64,000 nucleotides of DNA from Massilia glaciei (GTDB lineage: Bacteria > Pseudomonadota > Gammaproteobacteria > Burkholderiales > Burkholderiaceae_D): positions 1-64,000 of the forward strand of contig NZ_PXWF02000321.1 of the NCBI RefSeq assembly GCF_003011895.2, given 5' to 3'. Below are positions 44,407 through 53,851 of the stretch, one piece after another. Position numbers and translations under genes: made by a program. The notes beneath the pieces are model-generated. The model did not search any database. It saw only the letters and a list, made by a program, of their open reading frames with translations, and was not told the DNA's origin. The first letter of the stretch is position 1, and each line of letters opens with the position of its first letter.

Positions 44407-45492
44407 TCAGCCGGGCTTGGGCCCGGGTTTGAACCCGAGCATGCGCAGCTTGCCCACTATCCCGTACGGGAAGAAGTAAATCGAGAGCACGAACAGCACG
44501 CCGAGCCACAGCATCCAGCGGTCCGGGTGCAGCGCCGCGGCCAGCATCGGCAGCCCCGCCGCCGCCTCGGAGCCGGCCGCCATGAGCGACTTGAGATAGT
44601 TCTGGGCGATGATGAACAGGGTCGCGCCGACCACCGCGCCGTACATCGTGCCCATGCCGCCGATGACGACGATGAGCAGGATGTCGGTCATGACCTCGAA
44701 GCCGAGCATGGTTTTGGGCCCCACGTAGCGCAGCCACAGCGCCATCAGGGCGCCGGCCAGCGCCGCCACCAGCGCGGCGATCACGTTGGCCCAGACCCGG
44801 TAGACCATGGTGCGGTAGCCGAGCGCCTCGGCGCGGAACTCGTTTTCGCGGATCGCCTGCAGCACCCGGCCGAACGGCGAATTGACCACCCGCAGCAGGA
44901 ACAGGAACAGTGCCAGGCAGCCGCCGAAGACGATGTAATAGGTGATCAGCTTGCCGTCGAGGGAGCGCCCGAACAACTCGAAGTCGAACAGCTTGAAGCC
45001 GGGCGTGAGCAGCTCGGGCACGCCGAAGGTCTTGCCGTCCTCGCCGCCGGTGAAGTCCGACAGCTGCGAGGCCAGCACCGCGAAGGCCGACGCCACCGCG
45101 AGCGTGATCATGGCGTAGAAAATGGCGCGCACGCGCAGCGCGAACAGCCCGACCACGAGCGAGAGCGCGAGCGCGAGCAGCAGCGCGAGCAGCAGCCCGC
45201 CGATGGTGGCCAGCCAGGTCGGGTCGGCCGCGCTGGCCAGCGCGAGCCCGACGCCGTAGGCGCCGATCCCGAAGAACATGGTGTGCGCGAACGAGACGAT
45301 GCCGGTGTAGCCGAGCAGCAGGTCGTACGAGGCCACCAGCACGATGTAGACGCAGATCGTGGCGGCGGTGTTGAGCGGGCGCGCGCCGCTCGTCAAAAAG
45401 GGCGCGAACGCCAGCCCGAGGAAGATGAGCAGCAGGGTCAGGCCGAGGGTGCGGCTGCGGGGCATGTCGCCCGAGAGGATTTGTTTGAGCAT
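44407..45492 (-). CDS. livM: Branched-chain-type ABC transporter permease LivM
   Basis: This inner-membrane permease of a HAAT-family importer has 361 residues and about ten hydrophobic segments. YDLLLGYTGIVSFAHTMFFGIGAY and the EAA-like loop LQAIRENEFRAEALGY are present. It is last in the operon hydrolase-livK-livG-livF-livH-livM. HAAT importers also carry amides, urea and aromatic acids, so the leucine-type name may not reflect the actual substrate. Start ATG follows livH by 9 bases. Confidence 0.92.
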   Translation of the reverse strand: MLKQILSGDMPRSRTLGLTLLLIFLGLAFAPFLTSGARPLNTAATICVYIVLVASYDLLLGYTGIVSFAHTMFFGIGAYGVGLALASAADPTWLATIGGLLLALLLALALSLVVGLFALRVRAIFYAMITLAVASAFAVLASQLSDFTGGEDGKTFGVPELLTPGFKLFDFELFGRSLDGKLITYYIVFGGCLALFLFLLRVVNSPFGRVLQAIRENEFRAEALGYRTMVYRVWANVIAALVAALAGALMALWLRYVGPKTMLGFEVMTDILLIVVIGGMGTMYGAVVGATLFIIAQNYLKSLMAAGSEAAAGLPMLAAALHPDRWMLWLGVLFVLSIYFFPYGIVGKLRMLGFKPGPKPG

Positions 45493-45501
45493 GGGGTTTT
45501 C

Positions 45502-46563
45502 CTAGCGCCGGCTGCCGGAGTAGAGTCCGGCGGGACGCCACAGCAAGATGGCGATCATGAGGATGATGTGGGAGATCAGCGCCACCTTGGGCGCGAGGAA
45601 GCCGGCGTAGTTGGCCACCAGCGCCATCAGCAGCGCGCCGATGAAGCAGCCGCCGACCGAGCCGAGCCCGCCGATGATGATCACGATGAAGATCATCACC
45701 ATGATCTCGCTGCCCATGGCCGCCGTCAGCGACTCCTTGTACAGGCCCCACAGCACGCCGCCCAGGCCGGCGAGCGCCGAGCCGGCCGCGAACACGGCCA
45801 CGAACAGGCGCCGGACGCGGTAGCCGAGCGCCTCGACCATCTCGCGGTTCTCGACGCCGGCCCGGATCAACAGGCCGATCTTGGTGCGGTTCAGGACCAG
45901 GAACATGGCCGCGAACACCACCAGCCCGATGACGACCGCCACCAGCCGGTATTTTTCGACCGCGGCGTCGCCGAACAGGATGGCGCCGCGCAGGCTGGCC
46001 GGCAGCGGCAGCGCGATCTGCTCGGCGCCCCAGATCACGTTGATGAGTTGCTCGGCCACGATCATGCCGCCCATGGTGATCAGGATCTGCTTGAGGTGCT
46101 GGCCGTAGACGGGCGCGATGATGATGCGCTCGAACGCCCAGCCGAGCACGGCGGTGGTGAGCATGGCGACCCCGATCGCGAGCGCCAGCACGCCCAGGTT
46201 GAGCGGCAGCGAGTCGATCTCGAGCATGTTCTGCATCGGCAGCAGCACCATGGTGGCGGCGTAGGCGCCGACCGCCACAAAGGCACCGTGGCCGAAGTTG
46301 AGCACGTCCATGAGCCCGAACACGAGCGTGAGGCCGCTGGCCATGATGAAGATCATCATGCCCATGGCCAGCCCGGCCACGGTCAGGGTGAGCCAGATGG
46401 GGAAGCTGCCCACCAGCGGCAGCATCAGCAGCATCAGGGCGGGCACCAGCAGCAGGGGCGCGAGGTCGCGCGGGGCCGACGGCAGCGCCGCGTCGGACGG
46501 CGGCGCGGCCGGCGGCAGCGCGGTGGTCGGTGGCAGCACCGGGGTTTGAGCGGTCACGTTCAT
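45502..46563 (-). CDS. livH: Branched-chain-type ABC transporter permease LivH
   Basis: The second permease is 353 residues long, with an N-terminal Pro/Ala-rich stretch of about 40 residues ahead of the usual LivH start. The family marks are GLTLVFGLMDVLNFGHGAFVAVGAY and the loop VENREMVEALGYRVRR. It forms the membrane channel with LivM. It lies 15 bases downstream of livF. Confidence 0.92.
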   Translation of the reverse strand: MNVTAQTPVLPPTTALPPAAPPSDAALPSAPRDLAPLLLVPALMLLMLPLVGSFPIWLTLTVAGLAMGMMIFIMASGLTLVFGLMDVLNFGHGAFVAVGAYAATMVLLPMQNMLEIDSLPLNLGVLALAIGVAMLTTAVLGWAFERIIIAPVYGQHLKQILITMGGMIVAEQLINVIWGAEQIALPLPASLRGAILFGDAAVEKYRLVAVVIGLVVFAAMFLVLNRTKIGLLIRAGVENREMVEALGYRVRRLFVAVFAAGSALAGLGGVLWGLYKESLTAAMGSEIMVMIFIVIIIGGLGSVGGCFIGALLMALVANYAGFLAPKVALISHIILMIAILLWRPAGLYSGSRR

Positions 46564-46578
46564 TGTCCTAAGGTTGGG

Positions 46579-47304
46579 CTACTGGTGGGCGGCGAGCGAG
46601 AGCCCGAGCAGGCGTTGTTGCAGGGCCTCGTCGGCGACCAGATCGGCCATGGCGCCGGCGTGCACGATGCGGCCGTCGTCCATGACGCAGACGTTGTCGC
46701 CGAGGTTCTTGACGAAGTTGAAGTTCTGCTCGACCAGCAAGATCGTGGTCTCGCCGGCCTTGAGCTCGCGGAAGGCGGCGATCAGGCTGTCGATGATGGC
46801 CGGGGCTAGGCCCTTGGTCGGCTCGTCGATGAGCAGCAGCTTGCGCGGCTCGACGATGGCGCGCGCGATCGCCACCATCTGCTTCTGGCCGCCCGACAGG
46901 TTGCCGGCCGGATAGTTCCAGAATTTTTTAAGGGCCGGGAAGAAGCCGAAGATCCAGTCCAGCCGCGCGCCGTCGGGGGCGCCGCCGCGCGCGGCCAGCA
47001 GCAGGTTCTCGCGCACCGTCAGCTCGGAGAACACGGCCATGCTCTCGGGGACGTAGGCGATGCCGGCGCGCGCGATGTCGGGCGTGGACATGGCGCCGAT
47101 GGCGCGCCCGTCGAAGGTCACGCTGCCGGCGCTGGCCTGCCACAGTCCCATGATGGTGCGCAAGGTGGTGGTCTTGCCGGCGCCGTTGCGTCCCAGCAGG
47201 ACGGTCAGCGAGCCGCGCGGCACGGCCAGCTCGACGCCCTGCAGGATGTGGTACTGGCCGATGTGGGTGTGGACCCCCGAGAGGGTCAGTAATGGTTCAG
47301 ACAT
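46579..47304 (-). CDS. livF: ABC transporter ATP-binding protein LivF
   Basis: This is an ATPase of the importer. Walker A GRNGAGKTTT, signature LSGGQKQM, and Walker B LLLIDEPTKGL are intact. The start ATG 47302-47304 (MSEPLLTLSGV) lies inside the end of livG (8-base overlap), so the two ATPases are translationally coupled; a start seven codons upstream is possible but deeper in livG. 241 residues. Confidence 0.94.
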   Translation of the reverse strand: MSEPLLTLSGVHTHIGQYHILQGVELAVPRGSLTVLLGRNGAGKTTTLRTIMGLWQASAGSVTFDGRAIGAMSTPDIARAGIAYVPESMAVFSELTVRENLLLAARGGAPDGARLDWIFGFFPALKKFWNYPAGNLSGGQKQMVAIARAIVEPRKLLLIDEPTKGLAPAIIDSLIAAFRELKAGETTILLVEQNFNFVKNLGDNVCVMDDGRIVHAGAMADLVADEALQQRLLGLSLAAHQ

Positions 47305-48079
47305 GTTGTACGCTTCCAGTGCCAAGATAGGCCTCCTGCACGATCGCCGAGGCCATGACCTCGGCCGGATTGCCGTCGGCCACGAGGGCGCCGTTGTGCA
47401 GCACGATGATGCGGTCGGCCAGCTGGCGCACCACGTCCATCTTGTGCTCGACGAGCAAAATGGTCTTGTTGCGCTCGCGTTTGACCTGCTCGATCAGCTC
47501 GAGCACGACCGGCACCTCGTCGACGCTCATGCCGGCGGTCGGCTCGTCGAACATCATCACGGACGGCTCGAGCGCGAGCAGGATGGCGACCTCGAGCTTG
47601 CGCTTGTCGCCGTGCGAGAGCGCCGCCACGTACGAGGCGCGCCGCTCCTGCAGCGCCACGCGCTCGAGGTAGTGCTCGGCGCGCGCGATGAGCTCCTGGT
47701 GGCCGAACCAGACCGAGAACATGTTCAACCCGAGCCTGGCGCGGCTTTGCACGGCCAGGCGCACGTTTTCGATCACGGTCAGGTTCGGGAACAGGTTGGT
47801 GAGCTGGAACGCGCGCCCGATGCCCATCGTGGTGCGGCGCGCCGCGCCCAGGCGCGTGATGTCGGCGCCGCCGAGGTGCACCGTGCCCGAGCTGGCCGGC
47901 AACTGGCCCGACATCAGGTTGAAGTAGGTGGTCTTGCCGGCGCCGTTGGGGCCGACGATGACGGTCAGGGTGCCGGAAAAGAAGTCCGCCGTGACCCGGT
48001 CGACCGCGACATGGCCGCCGAAGCGGATGGTCAGGTCGCGGGTGGACAGGGACGGGGTTGCGCCGTCGTTCGGTTTCAT
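47297..48079 (-). CDS. livG: ABC transporter ATP-binding protein LivG
   Basis: The second ATPase has 260 residues, Walker A GPNGAGKTTYF, and Walker B VMMFDEPTAGM. The signature is LSHGDKRKLEVA, the divergent 'LSxGxxRxLE' form typical of LivG. The start (MKPNDGATPS) overlaps the livK stop by four bases (ATGA). A long frame upstream of it is only a shadow of livK. Confidence 0.94.
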   Translation of the reverse strand: MKPNDGATPSLSTRDLTIRFGGHVAVDRVTADFFSGTLTVIVGPNGAGKTTYFNLMSGQLPASSGTVHLGGADITRLGAARRTTMGIGRAFQLTNLFPNLTVIENVRLAVQSRARLGLNMFSVWFGHQELIARAEHYLERVALQERRASYVAALSHGDKRKLEVAILLALEPSVMMFDEPTAGMSVDEVPVVLELIEQVKRERNKTILLVEHKMDVVRQLADRIIVLHNGALVADGNPAEVMASAIVQEAYLGTGSVQHV

Positions 48080-49272
48080 CGCTTGTTCTTGACCGGCAGC
48101 GGCAGTTCGGAGGCCGGGATTTCGCGCACCAGCTCGAGCAGGTCCCATTCGTTCTTCTGGTCCTTCTTGATGCGGAAGTGGTACATCGATTGCAGCGCCT
48201 GGTGGTCCTCCTTGCGGAACTTCATCTTGCCCTTCGGGGTGTCGAACTCGAGCCCCTCCATCGCGGCGATGAGTTTTTCGGAGTCGCCCGAGCCGGCCTT
48301 GGCCAGCGCGCTGACCACCGCGCTGGCGGCGGCGAAACCGCCGGCGGTGAACATGTCGGGCGGCGCCTTGTAGCGCTTGGTGTGCTCGGAGACGAGCCAG
48401 TCGTTCATCTTGTTTTTGGGGAAGGCGTAGTAGTAGTAGATCGTGCCCTCGATGCCCGGGTAGCTCTTCCAGGTTTTGAGCACCGGCAGGATGTTGCCGC
48501 CCGGGGCCAGCGCGATGCCGTAGCGCTCGGGGTGCATGTCGGCGATCTTGTTCATCGGGTTCGGGCCGGCCCATACGATGCCGAGCACGCGCGGCTGCGG
48601 CTTGTCCTTGAGCGCGGCGAAGATGCGCTGGGCCGATGCCGTGAAGTCGCTGGTGGTCTGCGGCGCGTACTCCTCGTGCACCACCACGGCCTTGCTGCCG
48701 GTCGCCTTCAGGGCGTCCTTGCCGGCCTTGATGGCGTCGCGTCCGAAGGCGTAGTCCTGCGCCAGGAAGGCCACGCTGCCGCCCTTGAGGGTGCTGGCCG
48801 CGGCCAGCCCGTCCTGCATCGAGCTGCGCGAGGTGCGGAAGATGTAGCGGTTCCATTTGTCGCCCGTGATCGCGTCGGCCACGGCCGGCTCGACGATGAG
48901 CACCTTCTTGTATTCGAGCGCCACCGGCAGCATCGCGATGGCCGAGCCGGACGAGGAGGTGCCGACCGCGATGTCGACCTTGTCGTCGCCGTAGGCCTCG
49001 GCCAGCAGCGTGCGGCCCAGGTCCGGCTTGCTCTGGTCGTCCTTGACGATGACCTTGAGCTTGCGCCCGTTGATCTCCATTTTGCCGCCGGTGAGGTACT
49101 CGAGGCCCATCATGAAGCCGGTCTCGGTCTCCTTGGCGTAGGCTTCGAGCATGCCGGTCTTGCCGGCGATCAGGGCGACCTTGAGGTCGGGGCCGGCGGC
49201 CAGCGCCTGGACCGGCGCGCCGGCGGCGAAGGCGGCCAGCAGGGCCGCCGCGATCAGATTGGTTTTGTTCAT
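48076..49272 (-). CDS. livK: Branched-chain-type ABC transporter substrate-binding protein
   Basis: The periplasmic binding protein has 398 residues and a signal peptide (LIAAALLAAFAAGAPVQALA). It has the peripla_BP_6 fold: an N-terminal KVALIAGKTGMLEAYAKE and the hinge region VGTSSSGSAIAMLPVALEY. The Gly/Ser-rich pocket loop differs from E. coli LivJ and is closer to amide/aromatic-type binding proteins, but the ligand cannot be read off. It heads the transporter genes, 48 bases after the hydrolase. Confidence 0.9.
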   Translation of the reverse strand: MNKTNLIAAALLAAFAAGAPVQALAAGPDLKVALIAGKTGMLEAYAKETETGFMMGLEYLTGGKMEINGRKLKVIVKDDQSKPDLGRTLLAEAYGDDKVDIAVGTSSSGSAIAMLPVALEYKKVLIVEPAVADAITGDKWNRYIFRTSRSSMQDGLAAASTLKGGSVAFLAQDYAFGRDAIKAGKDALKATGSKAVVVHEEYAPQTTSDFTASAQRIFAALKDKPQPRVLGIVWAGPNPMNKIADMHPERYGIALAPGGNILPVLKTWKSYPGIEGTIYYYYAFPKNKMNDWLVSEHTKRYKAPPDMFTAGGFAAASAVVSALAKAGSGDSEKLIAAMEGLEFDTPKGKMKFRKEDHQALQSMYHFRIKKDQKNEWDLLELVREIPASELPLPVKNKR

Positions 49273-49320
49273 GGTGTCTCCAGTTTCGTCACTTGTAATC
49301 TAAATGCGGACGTCGCGGCC

Positions 49321-50193
49321 CTAATCGACCTGCGACAAAAATTTGCGTATCGCCTCGCGCGCCGGCGCCTCGGTCAGCATCGGCGCGTGGCCCACATTGG
49401 GCACCTCGGCGTACTGCAGGGCCGGGGCGACGCTGCGCATGTAGCTCGCCTCGTCCGGCCCGACCAGGTCGGACAGGGCGCCGCGCACCAGCAGGGTGGG
49501 GCGCTTGCGCGCCAGCCGCCGGAACGCCAGCTTGGCGATAATCGAGCTGGTCTTGATTTTGCCGTTTTGCAGCGCGCTTGCGATGTTCGGATCGTACCGC
49601 AACACGAGCTGTCCTTGTTCGTTTTCAATGAACGCGCGATGCGCCCATTTGGTCCACTCGTCCGAGGGGTTTTCGGGAAACGCGCTCTCGTTGATGGTTT
49701 TGCAGTAGTTGGCCGCCGCGTCCCAGGATTCGAGCGCGCAGCCCTTGCCCGCGTACGCGGTGATCCGCTCGAGCCCCTGTTGCGCGAGCACGGGGCCGAT
49801 GTCGTTGAGGATGGCCGCGCTGATCAGCCTGCTGCGGCGCAGCGCGACCGTCATGGTGATGATGCCGCCCATCGAGGTGCCGACGAACACGGCGCGCGCG
49901 ATGCCCAGGGCGTGCGCCAGATTGATGATGTCGGTGGCGTAGACCATCGCGTTGTAATGCGAGGGATCGGGATCGAAGGCCGAGTTGCCGCGCCCGCGCA
50001 CGTCGACGGCGAGCACGCGGCGCCCCTGGCTGGCGATCCACGGGGCCAGTTCTTCGAAGTCGGCCGAATTGCGGGTAAGTCCGTGGATGCAAATGACCGG
50101 CAGTCGCGCCGGCCCGCTGGCAGGCGCGTAATCGCGCGCATACAGCTGGAGGCCGTCGCTACTGGTGTAAGTCGTTTCGGTAAATGGGGACAC
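49321..50193 (-). CDS. Alpha/beta hydrolase
   Basis: The fold is clear: oxyanion region PVICIHGLTRNSADF, nucleophile elbow GTSMGG, acid region RGALSDLVGP, and catalytic His in NVGHAPML. The start is uncertain. ATG 50296-50298 lies inside a conserved palindromic operator, whereas GTG 50191-50193 (VSPFTETTYTSSDG) matches the usual N-terminus of such hydrolases, so I give the shorter form (290 residues). It is the first gene of the leftward operon with the liv-type transporter, suggesting it cleaves the imported compound (ester, amide or lactone). Confidence 0.85.
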   Translation of the reverse strand: MSPFTETTYTSSDGLQLYARDYAPASGPARLPVICIHGLTRNSADFEELAPWIASQGRRVLAVDVRGRGNSAFDPDPSHYNAMVYATDIINLAHALGIARAVFVGTSMGGIITMTVALRRSRLISAAILNDIGPVLAQQGLERITAYAGKGCALESWDAAANYCKTINESAFPENPSDEWTKWAHRAFIENEQGQLVLRYDPNIASALQNGKIKTSSIIAKLAFRRLARKRPTLLVRGALSDLVGPDEASYMRSVAPALQYAEVPNVGHAPMLTEAPAREAIRKFLSQVD

Positions 50194-50291
50194 GTTGGAC
50201 CAGTCTATGGATGTAAGTGGCGCAGGTTTCGCATGCCAAGCAGTGTGCGCCAAATGGCTATGCGGCGGAAGGGAACTGCGCGAACACCCTT

Positions 50292-50307
50292 TGTGCATTT
50301 ATGCACA
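50292..50307. promoter_or_regulatory. Palindromic operator TGTGCA-N4-TGCACA, site 1
   Basis: TGTGCATTTATGCACA lies at the front of the hydrolase/liv operon. One possible hydrolase ATG falls inside it. Identical arms and spacing occur at 50421 and 53955. Confidence 0.75.
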
Positions 50308-50420
50308 AGCGCAATGCCAACGCCCGGCCCACGCCCGGGCCAGGGCATGATCCAGATTGATCCATGTCGAAATTCGCGTGCCCCCCCGTTCCGGGCGTAA
50401 GTAAATAATTGCCAGCTGAT

Positions 50421-50436
50421 TGTGCATTGATGCACA
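50421..50436. promoter_or_regulatory. Palindromic operator TGTGCA-N4-TGCACA, site 2
   Basis: TGTGCATTGATGCACA directly abuts the first possible ATG of the LysR gene. A second ATG follows nine bases later. Autoregulation by the LysR product is likely. Confidence 0.75.
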
Positions 50437-51393
50437 ATGGTCCGCATGAAGACATTGCCTGAATGGACGGACCTGCGCTACTTCCTCGAGCTCGCGCGCG
50501 CCGGCACCTTGTCGGGCGCCTCGCGCCGGCTCGAGGTCGAACACACGACGGTGGCGCGCCGCATCGACCGCCTTGAAGCGCAGTTGGGGTCGACCCTGTT
50601 CGACCGCTCGCGCGAGGGCTACGAACTGACCGAAATGGGCCTGGCCCTGATGCCGCACGCGGAAGTGATGGAAAGCGCGGCGCTGGCGGCGCAGGACCAG
50701 TTGAGCGGCAACCAGATCGAGGTGCGTGGCGTCGTGCGCCTGGGCGTGCCGGAGGCGCTCGGGGTGCGCGTGATCACGCCGCTGCTGTCGCGCTTTTTGC
50801 AGGGGCATCCCGACCTGTCGATCGACTTGCTGGTGCAGCCGCGCTTTGCCAACCTGGCCAACCGCGAGGCCGACCTCGGCGTGATGCTCGACGCGCCCAG
50901 CACGGGTCGCTACATGGTGACGCGGCTGGTGTCGTTCCGGCTGTACCTGTACGCCTCGCCGGCCTACCTGGCGCGCCATCGGCCGATCCTGCGCCAGGCC
51001 GATCTGGCCGAACACGACTTTGTCGACTACGTGCAGGACCGGCTGGCCAGCAACGAGCTCAATTTTCTCGACGAACTCGGTTTCGTGCCGCGCCGGCGCC
51101 TGTGCTGCACCGGCATGATGGCGCAGGCCGAGGCGGCGGCGGCCGGGCTGGGACTGATGATGGCGCCGCCCTACGTGATTCCAGAAGACGGGCGCCTGGT
51201 GCCGGTGCTGCAGCACGAAGTGTTTGCCGAGCGCTCGTACTGGCTGGTGGCGCCGGTGGACCTGTACCGGCTGCCCCGGGTCAGGACGGTGTGGAATTTG
51301 CTGCGCGAGTATGCCGACGCGCAGCCCGGCCTGTTCGTCAACGGCGGCCCGGCGCCTGTGGCGCTGCCGCTGCCGCGCACGCGCAAGGGGTAG
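50437..51393 (+). CDS. LysR-family transcriptional regulator
   Basis: This 318-residue regulator has an N-terminal winged helix-turn-helix (LARAGTLSGASRRLEVEHTT, about 20-40). A LysR substrate-binding domain follows (about 90-300). It diverges from the hydrolase/transporter operon and sits upstream of a convergent TonB receptor. Two identical palindromes flank the intergenic region, one directly at its own start, so it is the best candidate to bind them. Start is ATG 50437, or 50446 (MKTLPEWTD), which resembles relatives more. The effector is probably the transported compound. Confidence 0.9.
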   Translation: MVRMKTLPEWTDLRYFLELARAGTLSGASRRLEVEHTTVARRIDRLEAQLGSTLFDRSREGYELTEMGLALMPHAEVMESAALAAQDQLSGNQIEVRGVVRLGVPEALGVRVITPLLSRFLQGHPDLSIDLLVQPRFANLANREADLGVMLDAPSTGRYMVTRLVSFRLYLYASPAYLARHRPILRQADLAEHDFVDYVQDRLASNELNFLDELGFVPRRRLCCTGMMAQAEAAAAGLGLMMAPPYVIPEDGRLVPVLQHEVFAERSYWLVAPVDLYRLPRVRTVWNLLREYADAQPGLFVNGGPAPVALPLPRTRKG

Positions 51394-51458
51394 CCGTTTC
51401 CATGCAGGTGTGCTTGCTGGCGTGTCCGCGGATGGACGTTTAAAACACTGGACATGAA

Positions 51459-51492
51459 AAAGGGGGAGGACGATTAATCGTCCTCCCCCTTT
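51459..51492. terminator. Bidirectional terminator between LysR and TonB receptor genes
   Basis: AAAGGGGGAGGACGATTA and its perfect complement form a long palindrome with T-runs on both sides, serving both convergent genes. Confidence 0.93.
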
Positions 51493-51508
51493 CTTTATGC
51501 GCCGCGCC

Positions 51509-53851
51509 TTAGAACTTCAGGCCGAGCGTCAACTTCACGGTGCGTGGGTCGCCGTAGAATGTGGTCACAGTGTTGAAGAAGCCGGCGAAATTATAGCCCG
51601 CGACCTTGTAGCGTTTGTCGGTCAGGTTGCGCCCGTGCAGGCCGACCTGGACCTTGCGGTCGGCGCTGGTCCACACCAGGCCTGCATCCCACAGCGAGTA
51701 GCCTTCCTGGGCCAGCATCAGGTTCGGCACGACCGCCGCGTCGAGACTTGGCACCCCGGCCGGCTTGATGATTTCAGTCTGGTACACCTTGCTCTTGTAC
51801 GAGAGGTTGTTGTTCAAGCTCAGGGTGCCCTTGTTGCCGCCAAATGCCAGCGGCCACTCGTAATTGACTGCCAGGTTGCCGCTGTTCTTCGGCGTGTTCT
51901 GGAATTCGGCCGAATTGGCGACATTGACCAGCGCGGTGCCGTTCGACACCATCCACTCCTTGTACTGGGCGTCGATGTGGCTGTACATGCCGCTCACGGT
52001 CAGCTGGTTGGTGACGCGGGCGATCGCTTCGAGCTCGATACCCCTGATCTTCGCCTTGCCGGCATTGGTTAGCAAGCCTGCGAAGCCGGTCACGACACCC
52101 TGCGCGTTGAAGGTCGGGACGGAGCCGGGGATCTGCACTTCCTTGTAGTCGGTGTAGAACACCGCCATATTGGTTTGCAGGCGCGCGCCCATCATGTTCG
52201 ACTTCAGACCCAGTTCAATCGACGCGACTTCCTCGGGGTTGACGCCCTGGCGCTTGATCAGCGAAGCGGGGGTGTTCGGGCCTCCCGTGGCCGCCAAGTC
52301 CATGCGCGGATCGTACATGCCGCCCTTGAAGCCTTCCGAGTAGGTGCCGTACAGATTGTGTTCGGGCGCCATCTTCCAGCCGAAGCCGAGTTTCGGCGTG
52401 AACTTGGTGTCCTTGCGATTGAGGTCGCTTTTGCTCATGTCGGTGTTCGGCGCAGCGGCGGGAATGGCGTTCGGATTGCCCAGCGTGGGCGATCCGGCCA
52501 GGCCCAGGTAGGTGCGCTTGTAGATGCGCGCCTTGCGTTCGTCTTCGGTGAAGCGTCCGCCGACGTTGATGTTGAACGTGTCCGACAGCGAGTAGCTGAT
52601 GTCGGCGAAGGCCGCTGCCGACTTGCCGTCGATATCGTCGAGCGTGTACAGCGCCAGGCCGCCGGCCACGTTGTAGAGCACGTCGAATTCGTTGAAGGCG
52701 TTGGTCTTCATGAAGAACACCCCGGCCACGCCCTGGAATTTGGACCCGGTGTAGGTGAACTGGAGTTCCTGGCTGGTCTGCTTGTCGCTGTAGATGGTCG
52801 GCGCTTCGAACAGCGGGGTGTCGAGCGAATCGAAGTCGATCGGTGAGTACGACTTCGAGGAACGGCGCGCGCTGATCGACTTGAACGACAGATCGGAATT
52901 GATGGTGTAATCGACCAGCAGCGAGACGCCCTTGTTGACCACTTCCTGGTCGTGGCCGAGCACCTTGTACAGGTTGGCGCGGGTGTCGTAATCGCCCGGC
53001 AGCGGAGCGTAGTTGGTAGGCGCGGGGCCGGCGGTCAGGCGGTAGCCGTGGCGCGGCAGCGAATCGTCGTCGGTTTTGTCGGCGGCGAGGCGGATGAACA
53101 GGTCCGCGGTCGGCGTCGCTTCGATGCTGACGCGGGCGGCGCCGACTTCCTTGTTGTAATTGTCCTGGCCCGTGATGACGTTCTTGCCGAAGCCGTCGCG
53201 GTTGAAGCTGGCCACGCTGGCGCCGATGCGGATCATCTCGTTGATCGGCATGCTGCCCTTGAACAGGACGTCCTGCTGGCCGTAGTTGCCGAGCGCGCCC
53301 TTGAATTCGAAGGTCGGCTTGTTCGACAGCCGGCGCGTGACGTACTTGATGGCGCCGCCGATGGTGTTGCGGCCGTACAGCGTGCCTTGCGGGCCGCGCA
53401 GCACTTCGATGCGTTCGAGGTCGTAGATGTCGGTCAGCGCGCCCTGCGGGCGGGCCAGGTAGACGTCGTCGAGGTAGACGCCGACGCCCTGCTCGTAGCC
53501 GGCGACCGGATCTTGCTGGCCGATGCCGCGGATGAAGGCGGTCAGCGTCGTGTTGGTGGCGCGCGAGGTTTTGAGCGTGGTGCCGGGCACCAGATCGGCG
53601 AGGGCGGTAATGTCCGGAATGGCGCGCTTTTCGAGATCTGCGCCGGAAATCGCACTGACGGCGCCGGGCACGTCCTGGATCAATTCGGCGCGGCGGCGCG
53701 CCGTCACTACGACCTTTTCCATCCCGCTGGTGGCCGCTGGCGCGGCTTCAACCTGGGCATAGGCGCCCGTTGGAACGGCGATGGCGGGCAGGCCCATCAC
53801 AACGGCCATGGAACGACGCAGCATGATCTTCTGTTTCCTGGTCAAACGCAT
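51509..53851 (-). CDS. TonB-dependent receptor, small-molecule type
   Basis: This 780-residue outer-membrane transporter has a signal peptide ending GAYAQ, and VVVTARRRAELIQDVPGAVS opens the plug. Plug motifs RGIGQQDPVAG and RIEVLRGPQGTLYGRNTIGG follow, then a beta-barrel ending LTLGLKF. It resembles the receptors that Sphingomonas and relatives use for aromatic or lipophilic compounds rather than classical siderophore receptors. The gene carries TGTGCA-N4-TGCACA 104 bases upstream, the same site as the LysR/hydrolase promoters, so it probably imports the compound that the hydrolase and transporter handle. Confidence 0.9.
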   Translation of the reverse strand: MRLTRKQKIMLRRSMAVVMGLPAIAVPTGAYAQVEAAPAATSGMEKVVVTARRRAELIQDVPGAVSAISGADLEKRAIPDITALADLVPGTTLKTSRATNTTLTAFIRGIGQQDPVAGYEQGVGVYLDDVYLARPQGALTDIYDLERIEVLRGPQGTLYGRNTIGGAIKYVTRRLSNKPTFEFKGALGNYGQQDVLFKGSMPINEMIRIGASVASFNRDGFGKNVITGQDNYNKEVGAARVSIEATPTADLFIRLAADKTDDDSLPRHGYRLTAGPAPTNYAPLPGDYDTRANLYKVLGHDQEVVNKGVSLLVDYTINSDLSFKSISARRSSKSYSPIDFDSLDTPLFEAPTIYSDKQTSQELQFTYTGSKFQGVAGVFFMKTNAFNEFDVLYNVAGGLALYTLDDIDGKSAAAFADISYSLSDTFNINVGGRFTEDERKARIYKRTYLGLAGSPTLGNPNAIPAAAPNTDMSKSDLNRKDTKFTPKLGFGWKMAPEHNLYGTYSEGFKGGMYDPRMDLAATGGPNTPASLIKRQGVNPEEVASIELGLKSNMMGARLQTNMAVFYTDYKEVQIPGSVPTFNAQGVVTGFAGLLTNAGKAKIRGIELEAIARVTNQLTVSGMYSHIDAQYKEWMVSNGTALVNVANSAEFQNTPKNSGNLAVNYEWPLAFGGNKGTLSLNNNLSYKSKVYQTEIIKPAGVPSLDAAVVPNLMLAQEGYSLWDAGLVWTSADRKVQVGLHGRNLTDKRYKVAGYNFAGFFNTVTTFYGDPRTVKLTLGLKF

